Shown here piece after piece: positions 19,224-28,226 of a stretch of DNA of 64,000 bases. The DNA lies in NCBI GenBank assembly GCA_023250155.1, contig JAHFBG010000008.1, positions 62,001 to 126,000 on the forward strand, given 5' to 3'. Source of the stretch: Candidatus Melainabacteria bacterium (GTDB lineage Bacteria > Cyanobacteriota > Vampirovibrionia > 2-02-FULL-35-15). The notes below the pieces were generated by a model, which did not search any database, was not told where the DNA came from, and saw nothing but the letters and a program-made list of their open reading frames with translations. Position 1 is the first letter of the stretch. Each line of letters opens with the position of its first letter. The position numbers and the translations under genes are program-made.

Positions 19224-19730
19224 ATGCTATCTGTTCACCCATTATATGGACTGATTCCTAATCCTTATCTTACTAAAGGAGATTTTTCTCAGGATATGAA
19301 GTTTGAAGCACTTCTTGATAATTTAAAAAAAATTGAGCTGGCATTTAAAGAACCACGTGATTGGTCAATTAACTTTTTCATTAATGAGTTTCTTACTTCT
19401 AAAGAAAATGCCCGTGAAATATTAAAAGCTTTTCAAGAAGGAATTTATAATTATGAAAAGAGCAATGATTATAAAATTCAGGAAGAGCCTAGAGTGCAGC
19501 CTAGAAGAATACCACGTCATATTTCTGATTTTGCTAATAAGATAATTTGCTTAGAAAAAGCTTATTCAAATAGCAGTTTTATGATAAGAAGTTCAATTAG
19601 AAATGGATTGTCACTTGAAAAAGCAAATTTCTTAAGAGAAGCTTTTGAAGAATTGGTAAAAGAAGAAAATAATAATTATATAAAAACTGTTAATAACATA
19701 TACCAAATGCTTCCAGTGTGGAAAGGTTAA
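19224..19730 (+). CDS. Hypothetical protein
   Basis: 168 aa ORF with aaaggag SD. Confidence 0.6.
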   Translation: MLSVHPLYGLIPNPYLTKGDFSQDMKFEALLDNLKKIELAFKEPRDWSINFFINEFLTSKENAREILKAFQEGIYNYEKSNDYKIQEEPRVQPRRIPRHISDFANKIICLEKAYSNSSFMIRSSIRNGLSLEKANFLREAFEELVKEENNNYIKTVNNIYQMLPVWKG

Positions 19731-19841
19731 CACCTCTAAAAACTCATCCACTTTGATTTATTTGAAACTCGAACCAGAATAATACTGGGAAAGCTAAATA
19801 TTTATACAATAAGTTGCTTAAATACCTAGTTTTAGTAAAGT

Positions 19842-19867
19842 CGTAGATATAGATTTCAGTATCTATG
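19842..19867. promoter_or_regulatory. Upstream candidate operator of the Fic gene
   Basis: CGTAGATA-10 nt-TATCTATG, imperfect dyad. Confidence 0.6.
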
Positions 19868-19870
19868 GTA

Positions 19871-19876
19871 TATAAT
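19871..19876 (+). promoter_or_regulatory. Candidate -10 element of the Fic gene
   Basis: TATAAT located between the two dyads, 41 nt before the ATG. Confidence 0.55.
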
Positions 19877-19882
19877 ACTAAT

Positions 19883-19908
19883 CGTAGATAAAAAATTTTA
19901 TATCTACG
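19883..19908. promoter_or_regulatory. Downstream candidate operator / leader hairpin of the Fic gene
   Basis: CGTAGATAAAAAATTTTATATCTACG, 12 of 13 symmetric positions complementary. Confidence 0.7.
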
Positions 19909-19916
19909 GCAAGAAT

Positions 19917-21038
19917 ATGAGAACAGGAAAATTCACAAAGCAATTAACAGGTAATTTGGAGTACAAAGCTTTTATTCCAAATGAATTGCCTTTTGAAATA
20001 AAAATCGATTCTGATTTACAGGATTTACTATCAAAAGCAAATATTGCTATCGGTAGGCTAGATGGGAACACCTCATTAATCCCTGATGTTGATTTTTTTA
20101 TTAAAATGTATATAACAAAAGAAGCTAGTCTATCAAGCCAAATAGAAGGTACTATGGCGACTTTTATTGATGCAATTAAAGCAAATTTAAAAATACAGGA
20201 TCCGGAGATTAGAAATGATGTAGATGAAATTATAAATTACATAAGTGCAATGAATTATGGACTAAAGAGATTAAGCACTTTGCCATTATCACTAAGGTTA
20301 ATAAAAGAAATCCATGAAAAACTTTTAAAAGGAGTTAGAGGGAAAAATAAAACTCCAGGAGAGTTTAGAAGAACACAAAATTGGATTGGTGGAAGAACAA
20401 TCCAAACTGCTAGCTTTGTTCCCCCTCCTCATCATGAGGTTTTAAGGCTTTTAAATAATTTAGAAAAATTTATGCATGACAAATCACCTATCCCAGTACT
20501 AATTAAAGTTGGTCTTATTCATGCACAGTTTGAGGCTATACATCCATTCTTAGATGGGAATGGCAGAGTAGGAAGACTATTAATCACTTTTTATCTATGT
20601 CATGAGGGTATTCTAAAAAAACCTTTATTGTACTTATCTGAATATATAATGGAGCATAGATATGAATACTATGAAAAGTTAAACGCTGCTCATGGGAAAG
20701 ATGATATTGAAGGATGGTTAAAATATTTTTTAGATGGGGTTGCTGTTACATCAGAAAAAGCAGCTAAAACTGCAATAAAAATCCACAATCTTAGAGAGAA
20801 TGATTTAGAAAAAGTATCTAAGATTAGATCCTCAGAAAAAGGGATAAAGCTTTTAAATTCTCTCTATAAAAACCCCATTTTACAAATAAAAGATGTGGAA
20901 AAAATAACGGGACTTAAAAACCCAAATGCAATCACAATGGTATCAAAATTTGAAAGCCTTGGGATTTTAAAAGAAACAACAGGTCAAAAAAGAAATAAGG
21001 TTTATGAATACAGAAATTATATAAAACTGTTTGAGTAG
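19917..21038 (+). CDS. Fic family protein (AMPylase-like) with C-terminal winged-HTH-like region
   Basis: IHPFLDGNGRVGRLL Fic motif; N-terminal SSQIEG resembles the SxxxEG inhibitory motif; C-terminal IKLLNSLYKNPILQIKDVEKITGLKNPNAITMVSKFESLGILKETTG resembles a wHTH. Confidence 0.9.
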   Translation: MRTGKFTKQLTGNLEYKAFIPNELPFEIKIDSDLQDLLSKANIAIGRLDGNTSLIPDVDFFIKMYITKEASLSSQIEGTMATFIDAIKANLKIQDPEIRNDVDEIINYISAMNYGLKRLSTLPLSLRLIKEIHEKLLKGVRGKNKTPGEFRRTQNWIGGRTIQTASFVPPPHHEVLRLLNNLEKFMHDKSPIPVLIKVGLIHAQFEAIHPFLDGNGRVGRLLITFYLCHEGILKKPLLYLSEYIMEHRYEYYEKLNAAHGKDDIEGWLKYFLDGVAVTSEKAAKTAIKIHNLRENDLEKVSKIRSSEKGIKLLNSLYKNPILQIKDVEKITGLKNPNAITMVSKFESLGILKETTGQKRNKVYEYRNYIKLFE

Positions 21039-21245
21039 ATGAAGTGTATTATTCGGTTATTTACACTTGGGCTATATGGCTTAGGTGATATATAAAATGA
21101 TTGCTTTAGAAATACAGATTTAAATTAAATTCTGAAAAATGGGGACCAGATCCCAAATGCTATACGCATTTTAACCCGAACAGGTTTACTTATTGTTATA
21201 ATTTTTCGAATCAAAATAAATTTTGAAAAAAGAGGAATTATAACA

Positions 21246-22772
21246 ATGAAAATAAATGCTTCTAACCAACTTTCAACCCAGTCTTCATCTTCTGCCTACA
21301 TACTTGGGCTTTTTAAAGGGAAGGATCTTGAGGGGATTCTTGATCAAAAGCTACAAGGATTAGCTGCACAAATTATGAAAGAAGATAATTTCAATGGTGA
21401 GGTTGGTTCTACTATGACTTTTAGAACTGGTCAAGAAACTCCTGCACAAAAAATAATATTGGTAGGACTTGGTAATGAAACTGGATTTAAATTAGATACT
21501 ATTAGAATAGCTAGTGCAGCTGCAATTAAAGCTGCTACAGGATTAAGAGCACAAAATGTTCTTGCTATGTTACCTGGATCGGGAAAATTTGGGAATGGAA
21601 ATATCTCAGCCTATGAAGCCGCTTTAGAAATGGCAGAAACTTCACAATCAGCTCTTTATAGAGGAGGGCATAAATCCGAAAAGCAAGTTGGTGGGATTGA
21701 TACTTTTACCATTATTGAAACAGATGAAAGGAAACTGAAAGAAATTGAAGCTGGCATAAAAAGAGGAGAAGCTATTTCACAAGCACGTAGCTTAGCACGT
21801 TACATAATGAATGAACCTGCAAACTATATGACACCGACTCAGCTAGCTATTACTGCAGACAAAGTAGCTAAAGAAAATGATTTACAAATAGAAATTTTAG
21901 ATATGGATACATGTGTAAATAAATATGGCATGGGTGCATTTAAAGCGGTCGCACAGGGCAGTAGGGAACCTGCAAAATTTATTATTATTAAATATGCACC
22001 AAACAATAAACCAAGAAAGCATATTGCTCTTGTTGGCAAGGGTGTTACATTTGATTCTGGCGGACTTTGTTTAAAAAGTCCAAGTCTCATGGAGTCTATG
22101 AGGTTTGATAAAGGTGGTGCAGCTAGTGTAATAGCTACAATGAGCCTTATGAAAGAGCTTCAGCCAGATGTAGCTGTTACAGCTATAGTTCCAGCTACTG
22201 AAAATATGCCAAGCGGAACTGCTATGAGACAAGGAGACATAGTAAGGGCTATGAATGGAAAAAGTATTGAAATTTTAGACACCGATGCAGAAGGACGTTT
22301 AACACTAGCTGATGGACTTGCATATGCAGTATCGCTTGGTGCAGATGAAATTATCGATGTGGCTACTCTGACTCCAGAAGCAGCATTGGCTCTTGGGTTA
22401 AGCTATACAGCACTTATGTCAAACGATAAAGAACTTACGAATAAAATTGTCACTGCAGGAAACGAATGTGGTGAAAAAATGTGGCAACTTCCTTTAGACG
22501 ATGATTACAGAGATTACATTAAAAGTAATAATGCAGATATGAAAAATGTAGGTCTACCAACAATGATAGGTAATATAGCAGGTGCTCCAGTCTCAGCTGT
22601 GTTTCTAGAAAATTTTATTGTAGATTCAAAGGGCAATCCTACACCTTGGGCACACTTAGACATATCAGGAAGTGGATGGTCTAATCCAAAGTTAGAAGCA
22701 AAATATGGATTGGCAGGTCCACCAGGAGTTATGGTAAGAACATTTGTAAATTACTTAATGGATCAAGGGTAA
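21246..22772 (+). CDS. pepA: Leucyl aminopeptidase (M17)
   Basis: VGKGVTFDSGGLCLKS and NTDAEGRL-like motif (LDTDAEGRLTLADGLAYA). Confidence 0.95.
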   Translation: MKINASNQLSTQSSSSAYILGLFKGKDLEGILDQKLQGLAAQIMKEDNFNGEVGSTMTFRTGQETPAQKIILVGLGNETGFKLDTIRIASAAAIKAATGLRAQNVLAMLPGSGKFGNGNISAYEAALEMAETSQSALYRGGHKSEKQVGGIDTFTIIETDERKLKEIEAGIKRGEAISQARSLARYIMNEPANYMTPTQLAITADKVAKENDLQIEILDMDTCVNKYGMGAFKAVAQGSREPAKFIIIKYAPNNKPRKHIALVGKGVTFDSGGLCLKSPSLMESMRFDKGGAASVIATMSLMKELQPDVAVTAIVPATENMPSGTAMRQGDIVRAMNGKSIEILDTDAEGRLTLADGLAYAVSLGADEIIDVATLTPEAALALGLSYTALMSNDKELTNKIVTAGNECGEKMWQLPLDDDYRDYIKSNNADMKNVGLPTMIGNIAGAPVSAVFLENFIVDSKGNPTPWAHLDISGSGWSNPKLEAKYGLAGPPGVMVRTFVNYLMDQG

Positions 22773-23055
22773 TATGATAATTTGCTAAAGTCCTGTTATA
22801 TTTAATGGTTTATTACAAATTATTCACCACTCAAAAAACTTTTTTTTGACTTTTAAAATCTTAATCTTGATTCTTTTCAAGATAACACTCTAACTAATAG
22901 GATTACCCACGAGGACTTTCACTTAACATTTTAAAATATTGGTTTTATTAAAACAATTTTATGGGTATTAGGTTAGTACTGAGGATTTTCTTTTGATAAA
23001 CAATGGTGTTTAACAAGAGATTTTAGTTTAACCAAATTATATATCTGGAGGAAAA

Positions 23056-23406
23056 ATGAATAGAATTGCAGTGTACACATCAATAACATACGGTGTTCTC
23101 TCTATACTTGTTGGAATGCTTTCATTTAAATTAACTGGTGAAACAGTAACATTTATAGCCAGTACAGTTGCCGGCCTTTTAATTCTTTGTGCACTTGTTG
23201 TTGGTTCTAAAGTTAATGCTGACACGGGATATGTTTTTATTGTAGCGATAAGTCTTGTACTTGGAGCATATTCAGGAATGATGTTTGCAAAGGATAATAC
23301 ATTTATCCCAAATGGCATTATGACAGTTTTTAGTGCAACTACATTTGTAGTAGTTGGGCTTAACTGGTTACAAAATCTGAAGAAAAAAGAAGTTCAAACG
23401 AAATAG
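23056..23406 (+). CDS. Small multi-pass membrane protein of unknown function
   Basis: 116 aa with about four hydrophobic segments and an aggagg-like SD (ctggaggaaaaatg). Confidence 0.6.
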   Translation: MNRIAVYTSITYGVLSILVGMLSFKLTGETVTFIASTVAGLLILCALVVGSKVNADTGYVFIVAISLVLGAYSGMMFAKDNTFIPNGIMTVFSATTFVVVGLNWLQNLKKKEVQTK

Positions 23407-23497
23407 TTTTAACCTTTTTGTCTGTCACGTATAAACTGTAAAAGCGTTTCTCTAGCAGCGTTAATTGTTTCAACTATAATAATAGTTGAGATTTAAT

Positions 23498-24220
23498 ATG
23501 CTTATTAATCAAATGTTTAAGTTATTGGCTTTAGTAATTATTATTTCTTTTACTTTTTGTACAAGTTTTATAAAGGCTGAAGAAACTAGTAAGGGTGAAG
23601 TTAAAGAAGATGTCTCATTAAAAAATGAGATCATTAATCTTAATACTAATATTATTGATTTAACTAAAAAAATAGATGGTGTGACAAATAATCAGGAATT
23701 GCTTTCTAAAATCTTAAATGCTTTAACTGATTTAAAAAACTTAATCAATACTTCTTCAAATTCTATTAGTAATTCTGATGATATTAAATATTTAAATCAG
23801 TTATTAAAGTATAAGGATGCATTTATTTTAAACCCTTCTGGTGCAGTGGTTGGGTCTATTGACAATACTACCTTGAAAATTTATGGATTTAATAATGGGA
23901 ATTTACTTGGATTCGTTGATCTTAAAAACAATATCATTATTAGAAATGAAGATAAAAATACAATAGCAAAAATTGAAAATGACTTTCTTATAAATGAGAT
24001 TGGTGAGCCAATCGGTTCAATTGAAAGATCCTCTGAGCTTACTAAGGCAAGAGAAAAACTAAATATACAAAAAACTCCTGAATCACAATATACCCAAAGA
24101 AATGAAAACAAAACCGATTTTAATTTAAGTTCTGCAAGAGCTAATAGGTGGTCATCCACTCAAAGTATTTCTGATTTACTTTTCATTTATGATACAAGAA
24201 CCTCTGGTACAAAGGAATAA
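23498..24220 (+). CDS. Secreted protein of unknown function
   Basis: Signal peptide (MLINQMFKLLALVIIISFTFCTSFIKAEE), N-terminal coiled coil, then short beta repeats (GAVVGSIDNTTLKIYGFNNGNLLGFVD). Confidence 0.55.
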   Translation: MLINQMFKLLALVIIISFTFCTSFIKAEETSKGEVKEDVSLKNEIINLNTNIIDLTKKIDGVTNNQELLSKILNALTDLKNLINTSSNSISNSDDIKYLNQLLKYKDAFILNPSGAVVGSIDNTTLKIYGFNNGNLLGFVDLKNNIIIRNEDKNTIAKIENDFLINEIGEPIGSIERSSELTKAREKLNIQKTPESQYTQRNENKTDFNLSSARANRWSSTQSISDLLFIYDTRTSGTKE

Positions 24221-25125
24221 TGAAAGTTTCATCACCAATAAATAAAGTTAATATCATAGGACATAAAGGTATATCGATTTATAAAGCTCCAGAAAATACA
24301 ATTCCAGCTCTAGAAATGGCTTTAGAAAAAGGATTTCTGATTGAAACCGATTTACAGAAAGTTAAAGATGGATATGTCTTAGTCCATGATAAATATATTC
24401 CAGGATTAAGTGAAGAAGATAAATATGAGGGAAGATCTAAGATTGAAAGTCACTATGGAAATGGTTTTTATTTTTCTGGCAGTACAAAGCTTGTTAGTGA
24501 ATGTACTGTGGATGAACTATTAACAGGTACTGTATACAGTAAAGAAAGGCATGAATCTGCTTTATCTAGTCATGCTGGGGAATCAGTGAGTTTAGAGATT
24601 CATGAAACCCCAAAGATAGCAACTTTTAACGATCTTATTTCTCTTCTTAAAAAATTTCCTAATTCAAAGACATTTCTAGAAATTAAGCGTTCTGATCCAT
24701 ATGCTACTTATAATAATGGAATGGAAGAAGAAATTATTGAAATGCTTTCTGATAATGGGTTGTTAAATAACATTATAATCAATTCTGGAAATGAGAACAC
24801 TCTAAAAAATATTAGAAAAGCAAATTCTTTTATTCCTATTTCTATTGATACAGACTATGCTGATGTCCCCGGTTTAGCACACAATATGGATGAAATAAAA
24901 AGACTAATAGATGAAATGGGACTACATTTTTGGAATCCACCTTTTTTTGAAGTCGATAAAAAACTTTTAGAAGACACTGAAAAAATAGGTGTTGAAGTAG
25001 CTACATGGGTTCAAAATGAAACTATAAAAGAAGAACTCTCTGAAATTGAAAGATTAAAATTATTAGGTGTTAAATATTTGTTTACAGACCAAGCTGAAAA
25101 AGCAAGGGAAATATATAATTTATAA
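24220..25125 (+). CDS. Glycerophosphodiester phosphodiesterase family protein
   Basis: IGHKGISIYKAPENTIPALEMALEKGFLIETDLQKVKDGYVLVHD; LEIK; C-terminal VATWVQNE...GVKYLFTDQAE. Confidence 0.9.
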   Translation: MKVSSPINKVNIIGHKGISIYKAPENTIPALEMALEKGFLIETDLQKVKDGYVLVHDKYIPGLSEEDKYEGRSKIESHYGNGFYFSGSTKLVSECTVDELLTGTVYSKERHESALSSHAGESVSLEIHETPKIATFNDLISLLKKFPNSKTFLEIKRSDPYATYNNGMEEEIIEMLSDNGLLNNIIINSGNENTLKNIRKANSFIPISIDTDYADVPGLAHNMDEIKRLIDEMGLHFWNPPFFEVDKKLLEDTEKIGVEVATWVQNETIKEELSEIERLKLLGVKYLFTDQAEKAREIYNL

Positions 25126-26130
25126 TTTTATAACCGTAGCAAAAATACCTTTAACGACTTCTGTCATTTTATCGTAATCAAGTGTATCTGGTGTATCAGT
25201 AACTTCATGATAGTGCGGAGTTCTATACTCAGAAGTATTATTAATCATTAGCCCCTTATTACCATGCATATAATAACAATCATGATCTGAGCGAGCTATA
25301 TCTGGAAGTATTTTGGGAGATATGCTGAGTGATCTAACATCGATTGAACTATTTTGTTTTATTCCAGCTCGAACTTTTTGAATTAATTCAAAACTATCCA
25401 GATTTCCCAGTACTCCAATAAAATTCCCTTTTGTAGGATAAAAAAGTTTAAGTATGTTTATAGGATATGTTTGTGAGTCTTTTTCATCTGAATAATATCC
25501 AATCATCTCCGGAATGATTGCACCAATTACAGGAATATTTTTATCTTTTAATGATTGTGCATGAACAAAGCTTCCCATATAAGGCACGTACTTCTCATGT
25601 TCTGTTTCACCAATGTCAAGTCCACAGTGAGGTCTTTCTTCGTTTGGATATGCGACTACATCCATTCGATGTTTTAGTCTAGGTTTTAGCTCTTTTAATA
25701 ATCTACTTATTTCTAAAATACCAGCTACACCACTTGCATTGTCATCTGCACCTGGAGTATAAATTCTTTTTTTACGATTATAGTAAGAATCATAATGTGC
25801 ACCTAATATAATTCTGGGAGCATTTTCTGGTCCAAAACTAACTATTAAATTTCTATATATGTTTGGGTCTCCTGGTGGTCCTAGATATTTCAATTCTTCT
25901 ACAGGTAGTTTTATATCATTTTCTAAAATTCTTTTAATATAATCTGCTCCTTGATTTAAGCCTTTTATATTTTGTGTAAACCTTGGAATGCTAGAAAGTT
26001 CTTCTACGTATTTTTTTAGATTTGCTTTTATTAATCCACTTTGAAAATCTAAAAGACTTGTGTCAATTTTCATTTGAGGAGGAAAGATTAAGTGTCTTGC
26101 CATTTGTATCGCAAGTTTTCCTATTTGCAT
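25120..26130 (-). CDS. M28 family metallopeptidase
   Basis: ILGAHYDSYYN, PGADDNASGVAGILEISRLL, AYPNEERPHCG, SDHDCY motifs. Confidence 0.88.
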   Translation of the reverse strand: MQIGKLAIQMARHLIFPPQMKIDTSLLDFQSGLIKANLKKYVEELSSIPRFTQNIKGLNQGADYIKRILENDIKLPVEELKYLGPPGDPNIYRNLIVSFGPENAPRIILGAHYDSYYNRKKRIYTPGADDNASGVAGILEISRLLKELKPRLKHRMDVVAYPNEERPHCGLDIGETEHEKYVPYMGSFVHAQSLKDKNIPVIGAIIPEMIGYYSDEKDSQTYPINILKLFYPTKGNFIGVLGNLDSFELIQKVRAGIKQNSSIDVRSLSISPKILPDIARSDHDCYYMHGNKGLMINNTSEYRTPHYHEVTDTPDTLDYDKMTEVVKGIFATVIKL

Positions 26131-26295
26131 TTTTTATTACCTCTAGATTTGTTTTTAAATAATCACTAAATCCTACAACATATGAGTTGAGAAAAAAAGA
26201 TGATACATTTTTAAAATCTCTAATCTGTGATTAGGTATTTCAAAAATCACTATGTTAAAATAAATCAAATTTTAAATTAACCAGGAGAGAATTAT

Positions 26296-26775
26296 ATGAA
26301 AATAAGGCAGATACCTGCATATGTAGGGAATAAAACTGTAGAAAATTTCAAAGAATATTTAAGTGATCACCAAAATCCAAAAAATAGATTGGGTCATCAT
26401 ATAGGAACAGTTGTTGGTATAGGAGGGGGAACAATTGCAATGCTAGCTGGAGTTGATCCGTTAATAGCTGTTCCTGCTGGTACGGCTGCTGTATATGCTT
26501 GTGCTATACCAAGTCACCCTCTTTGTGAAGGGAATACATCAGCTACTTTAAAAAAAATAAAAGAAATTAAAAGTGTTTGGGATGTCCCTGCTAAATTAGG
26601 GAAAGTTCTTTTTTATGTGCTTTGTGAACCCGTTATGTCTCTAATGGCATTTACCGGTGTTTTGAGACCTATTATGAGAAAAATGGGATTAAATCCATTG
26701 GGGGCTGATAAAAAAATAGAAAACTCTTTGCCAGAAGCAGTTAAAGTGGCTGAAGTGAAAAAGACTGAAGTGTAA
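26296..26775 (+). CDS. DUF962 / Mpo1-like membrane protein (possible Fe-dependent 2-hydroxy fatty acid dioxygenase)
   Basis: FKEYLSDHQNPKNRLGHHIGTVVG and SHPLCEGNTSATLKK resemble the YLSxHxNxxxRxxHxxGT and GHxxxExNxPATxK blocks of DUF962; recognised from memory. Confidence 0.55.
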   Translation: MKIRQIPAYVGNKTVENFKEYLSDHQNPKNRLGHHIGTVVGIGGGTIAMLAGVDPLIAVPAGTAAVYACAIPSHPLCEGNTSATLKKIKEIKSVWDVPAKLGKVLFYVLCEPVMSLMAFTGVLRPIMRKMGLNPLGADKKIENSLPEAVKVAEVKKTEV

Positions 26776-26783
26776 TAAATAAA

Positions 26784-27527
26784 ATGGATATAAAAAAGAT
26801 TACACAGCTCCTTAATGTAGCGAAAATGGTTACTAGTGACTTGATGTCTACTGATAATAAAGAAGAAAGAAAGCAAGCTCTAAAGATTCAGGAAAATCTA
26901 GAGAAACATTTTGCAAATGATATAAAATCTGGCGAAGTATCAAAAAACAGTCATGATGTAAGAGTTTTTATAGCTACTCATAAAGAACTGTTTGATGAAA
27001 ATAAGAAACCTGATGCTGATGAAGTAACAGATTATGATTATGACTTTCATTCTGCATTATGTGAAGAAACATATGGAAAAGAAAAAGAATTGTTTCTTTA
27101 TACAAAGGCACTTGCTGATGTAGTGAATAAGGACCTTTCAGGTATTACTAATGGTGATGATGCTATTAAAAAATATTTTGAACTTACTAAAGAACTTGAT
27201 TTAAAATCCAATACCTTATTAATGTTTTTTCTTAAGTATTATTGGTGTAGAAAAGTATTGGAGTCTATTGATGAAATAAATAGTTTTAACAAAAAAGATC
27301 TTTCTGCTTTTAATGAGAAGCTAAATGAGTTAAATAATAGAATGAAAATCGATCTTAACAACATATCTTTTATTGTTACTTTGGATGGGAAAGAACTTGA
27401 AAAATTTCAAAAAGTTTTAAACCTAGCATCTGACTTTAGTAAAAAACGACTGCCAAAAATAGAAGCTTATATGCAAAAGAAACTTGATGAAACGATTAAG
27501 TTTCTTGTGGTTAGTATGGCTAGTTAG
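26784..27527 (+). CDS. Hypothetical helical protein
   Basis: 247 aa ORF directly downstream of the DUF962-like gene (8 nt gap). Confidence 0.6.
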   Translation: MDIKKITQLLNVAKMVTSDLMSTDNKEERKQALKIQENLEKHFANDIKSGEVSKNSHDVRVFIATHKELFDENKKPDADEVTDYDYDFHSALCEETYGKEKELFLYTKALADVVNKDLSGITNGDDAIKKYFELTKELDLKSNTLLMFFLKYYWCRKVLESIDEINSFNKKDLSAFNEKLNELNNRMKIDLNNISFIVTLDGKELEKFQKVLNLASDFSKKRLPKIEAYMQKKLDETIKFLVVSMAS

Positions 27528-27550
27528 GGTATTTAAGCAAAATACATAAT

Positions 27551-28099
27551 TTATATATTTGTATCATCCTCAACAATGAGTTTGATAATCCTAAAATTAT
27601 TTTCATCATTGTCTGGTTTCACAATAATTATTGCAGATGAATTTGTTTTTAGGATTTTGTCTATTGTTCCAAGAGTTAATTCTTGTGAGTCTATCCTAGA
27701 AGAAATCTCAAGTTCTTCATTTATAAACTTTGCAAGACTGTGTTGAAGAAGCCCTGGTGCATAGTGTTTATAGTTTTTGCTAAATGTAAAATTATAAATG
27801 GGTTCAGAAATTGTAGGATCGTAATGTGTGTTATAAATTATGCTTTTCATTCTTCTTATAAGTAGGTTTTGCAACAGCATCTCTTCAAGTGACAGTCTCT
27901 TTGAATCTATTGTTGGATTTAAATCTTGTTTAAGAACTAAAACTGTTTTATCTAATTCTAGATGAAATATCCCATCCCTTAATTCTTTCTCATCAATATT
28001 AAACTGTCTTGAAAATGCACTGTAAGCATGCTCAATGCTATTGCGAATGCTAATAGGAGGAGTGTAATTGAATTTTTTAGAAATTGGATGAGAAAACAT
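27551..28099 (-). CDS. Hypothetical protein
   Basis: 182 aa ORF; no recognised motif. Confidence 0.5.
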   Translation of the reverse strand: MFSHPISKKFNYTPPISIRNSIEHAYSAFSRQFNIDEKELRDGIFHLELDKTVLVLKQDLNPTIDSKRLSLEEMLLQNLLIRRMKSIIYNTHYDPTISEPIYNFTFSKNYKHYAPGLLQHSLAKFINEELEISSRIDSQELTLGTIDKILKTNSSAIIIVKPDNDENNFRIIKLIVEDDTNI

Positions 28100-28161
28100 A
28101 TTTTATTCCCGAATAGAGTGATTAGAAGTAATTATATCCTATAGGAATACGTATTTTGTTA

Positions 28162-28191
28162 TTGACTTATGATTGTTCAATACGCTAAATT
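28162..28191 (+). promoter_or_regulatory. Candidate sigma70-type promoter
   Basis: TTGACT-18 nt-TAAATT upstream of the 28218 ORF. Confidence 0.45.
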
Positions 28192-28226
28192 AGCATACCT
28201 AAAGTAGTTTAATAGGAGTGAGTGTT

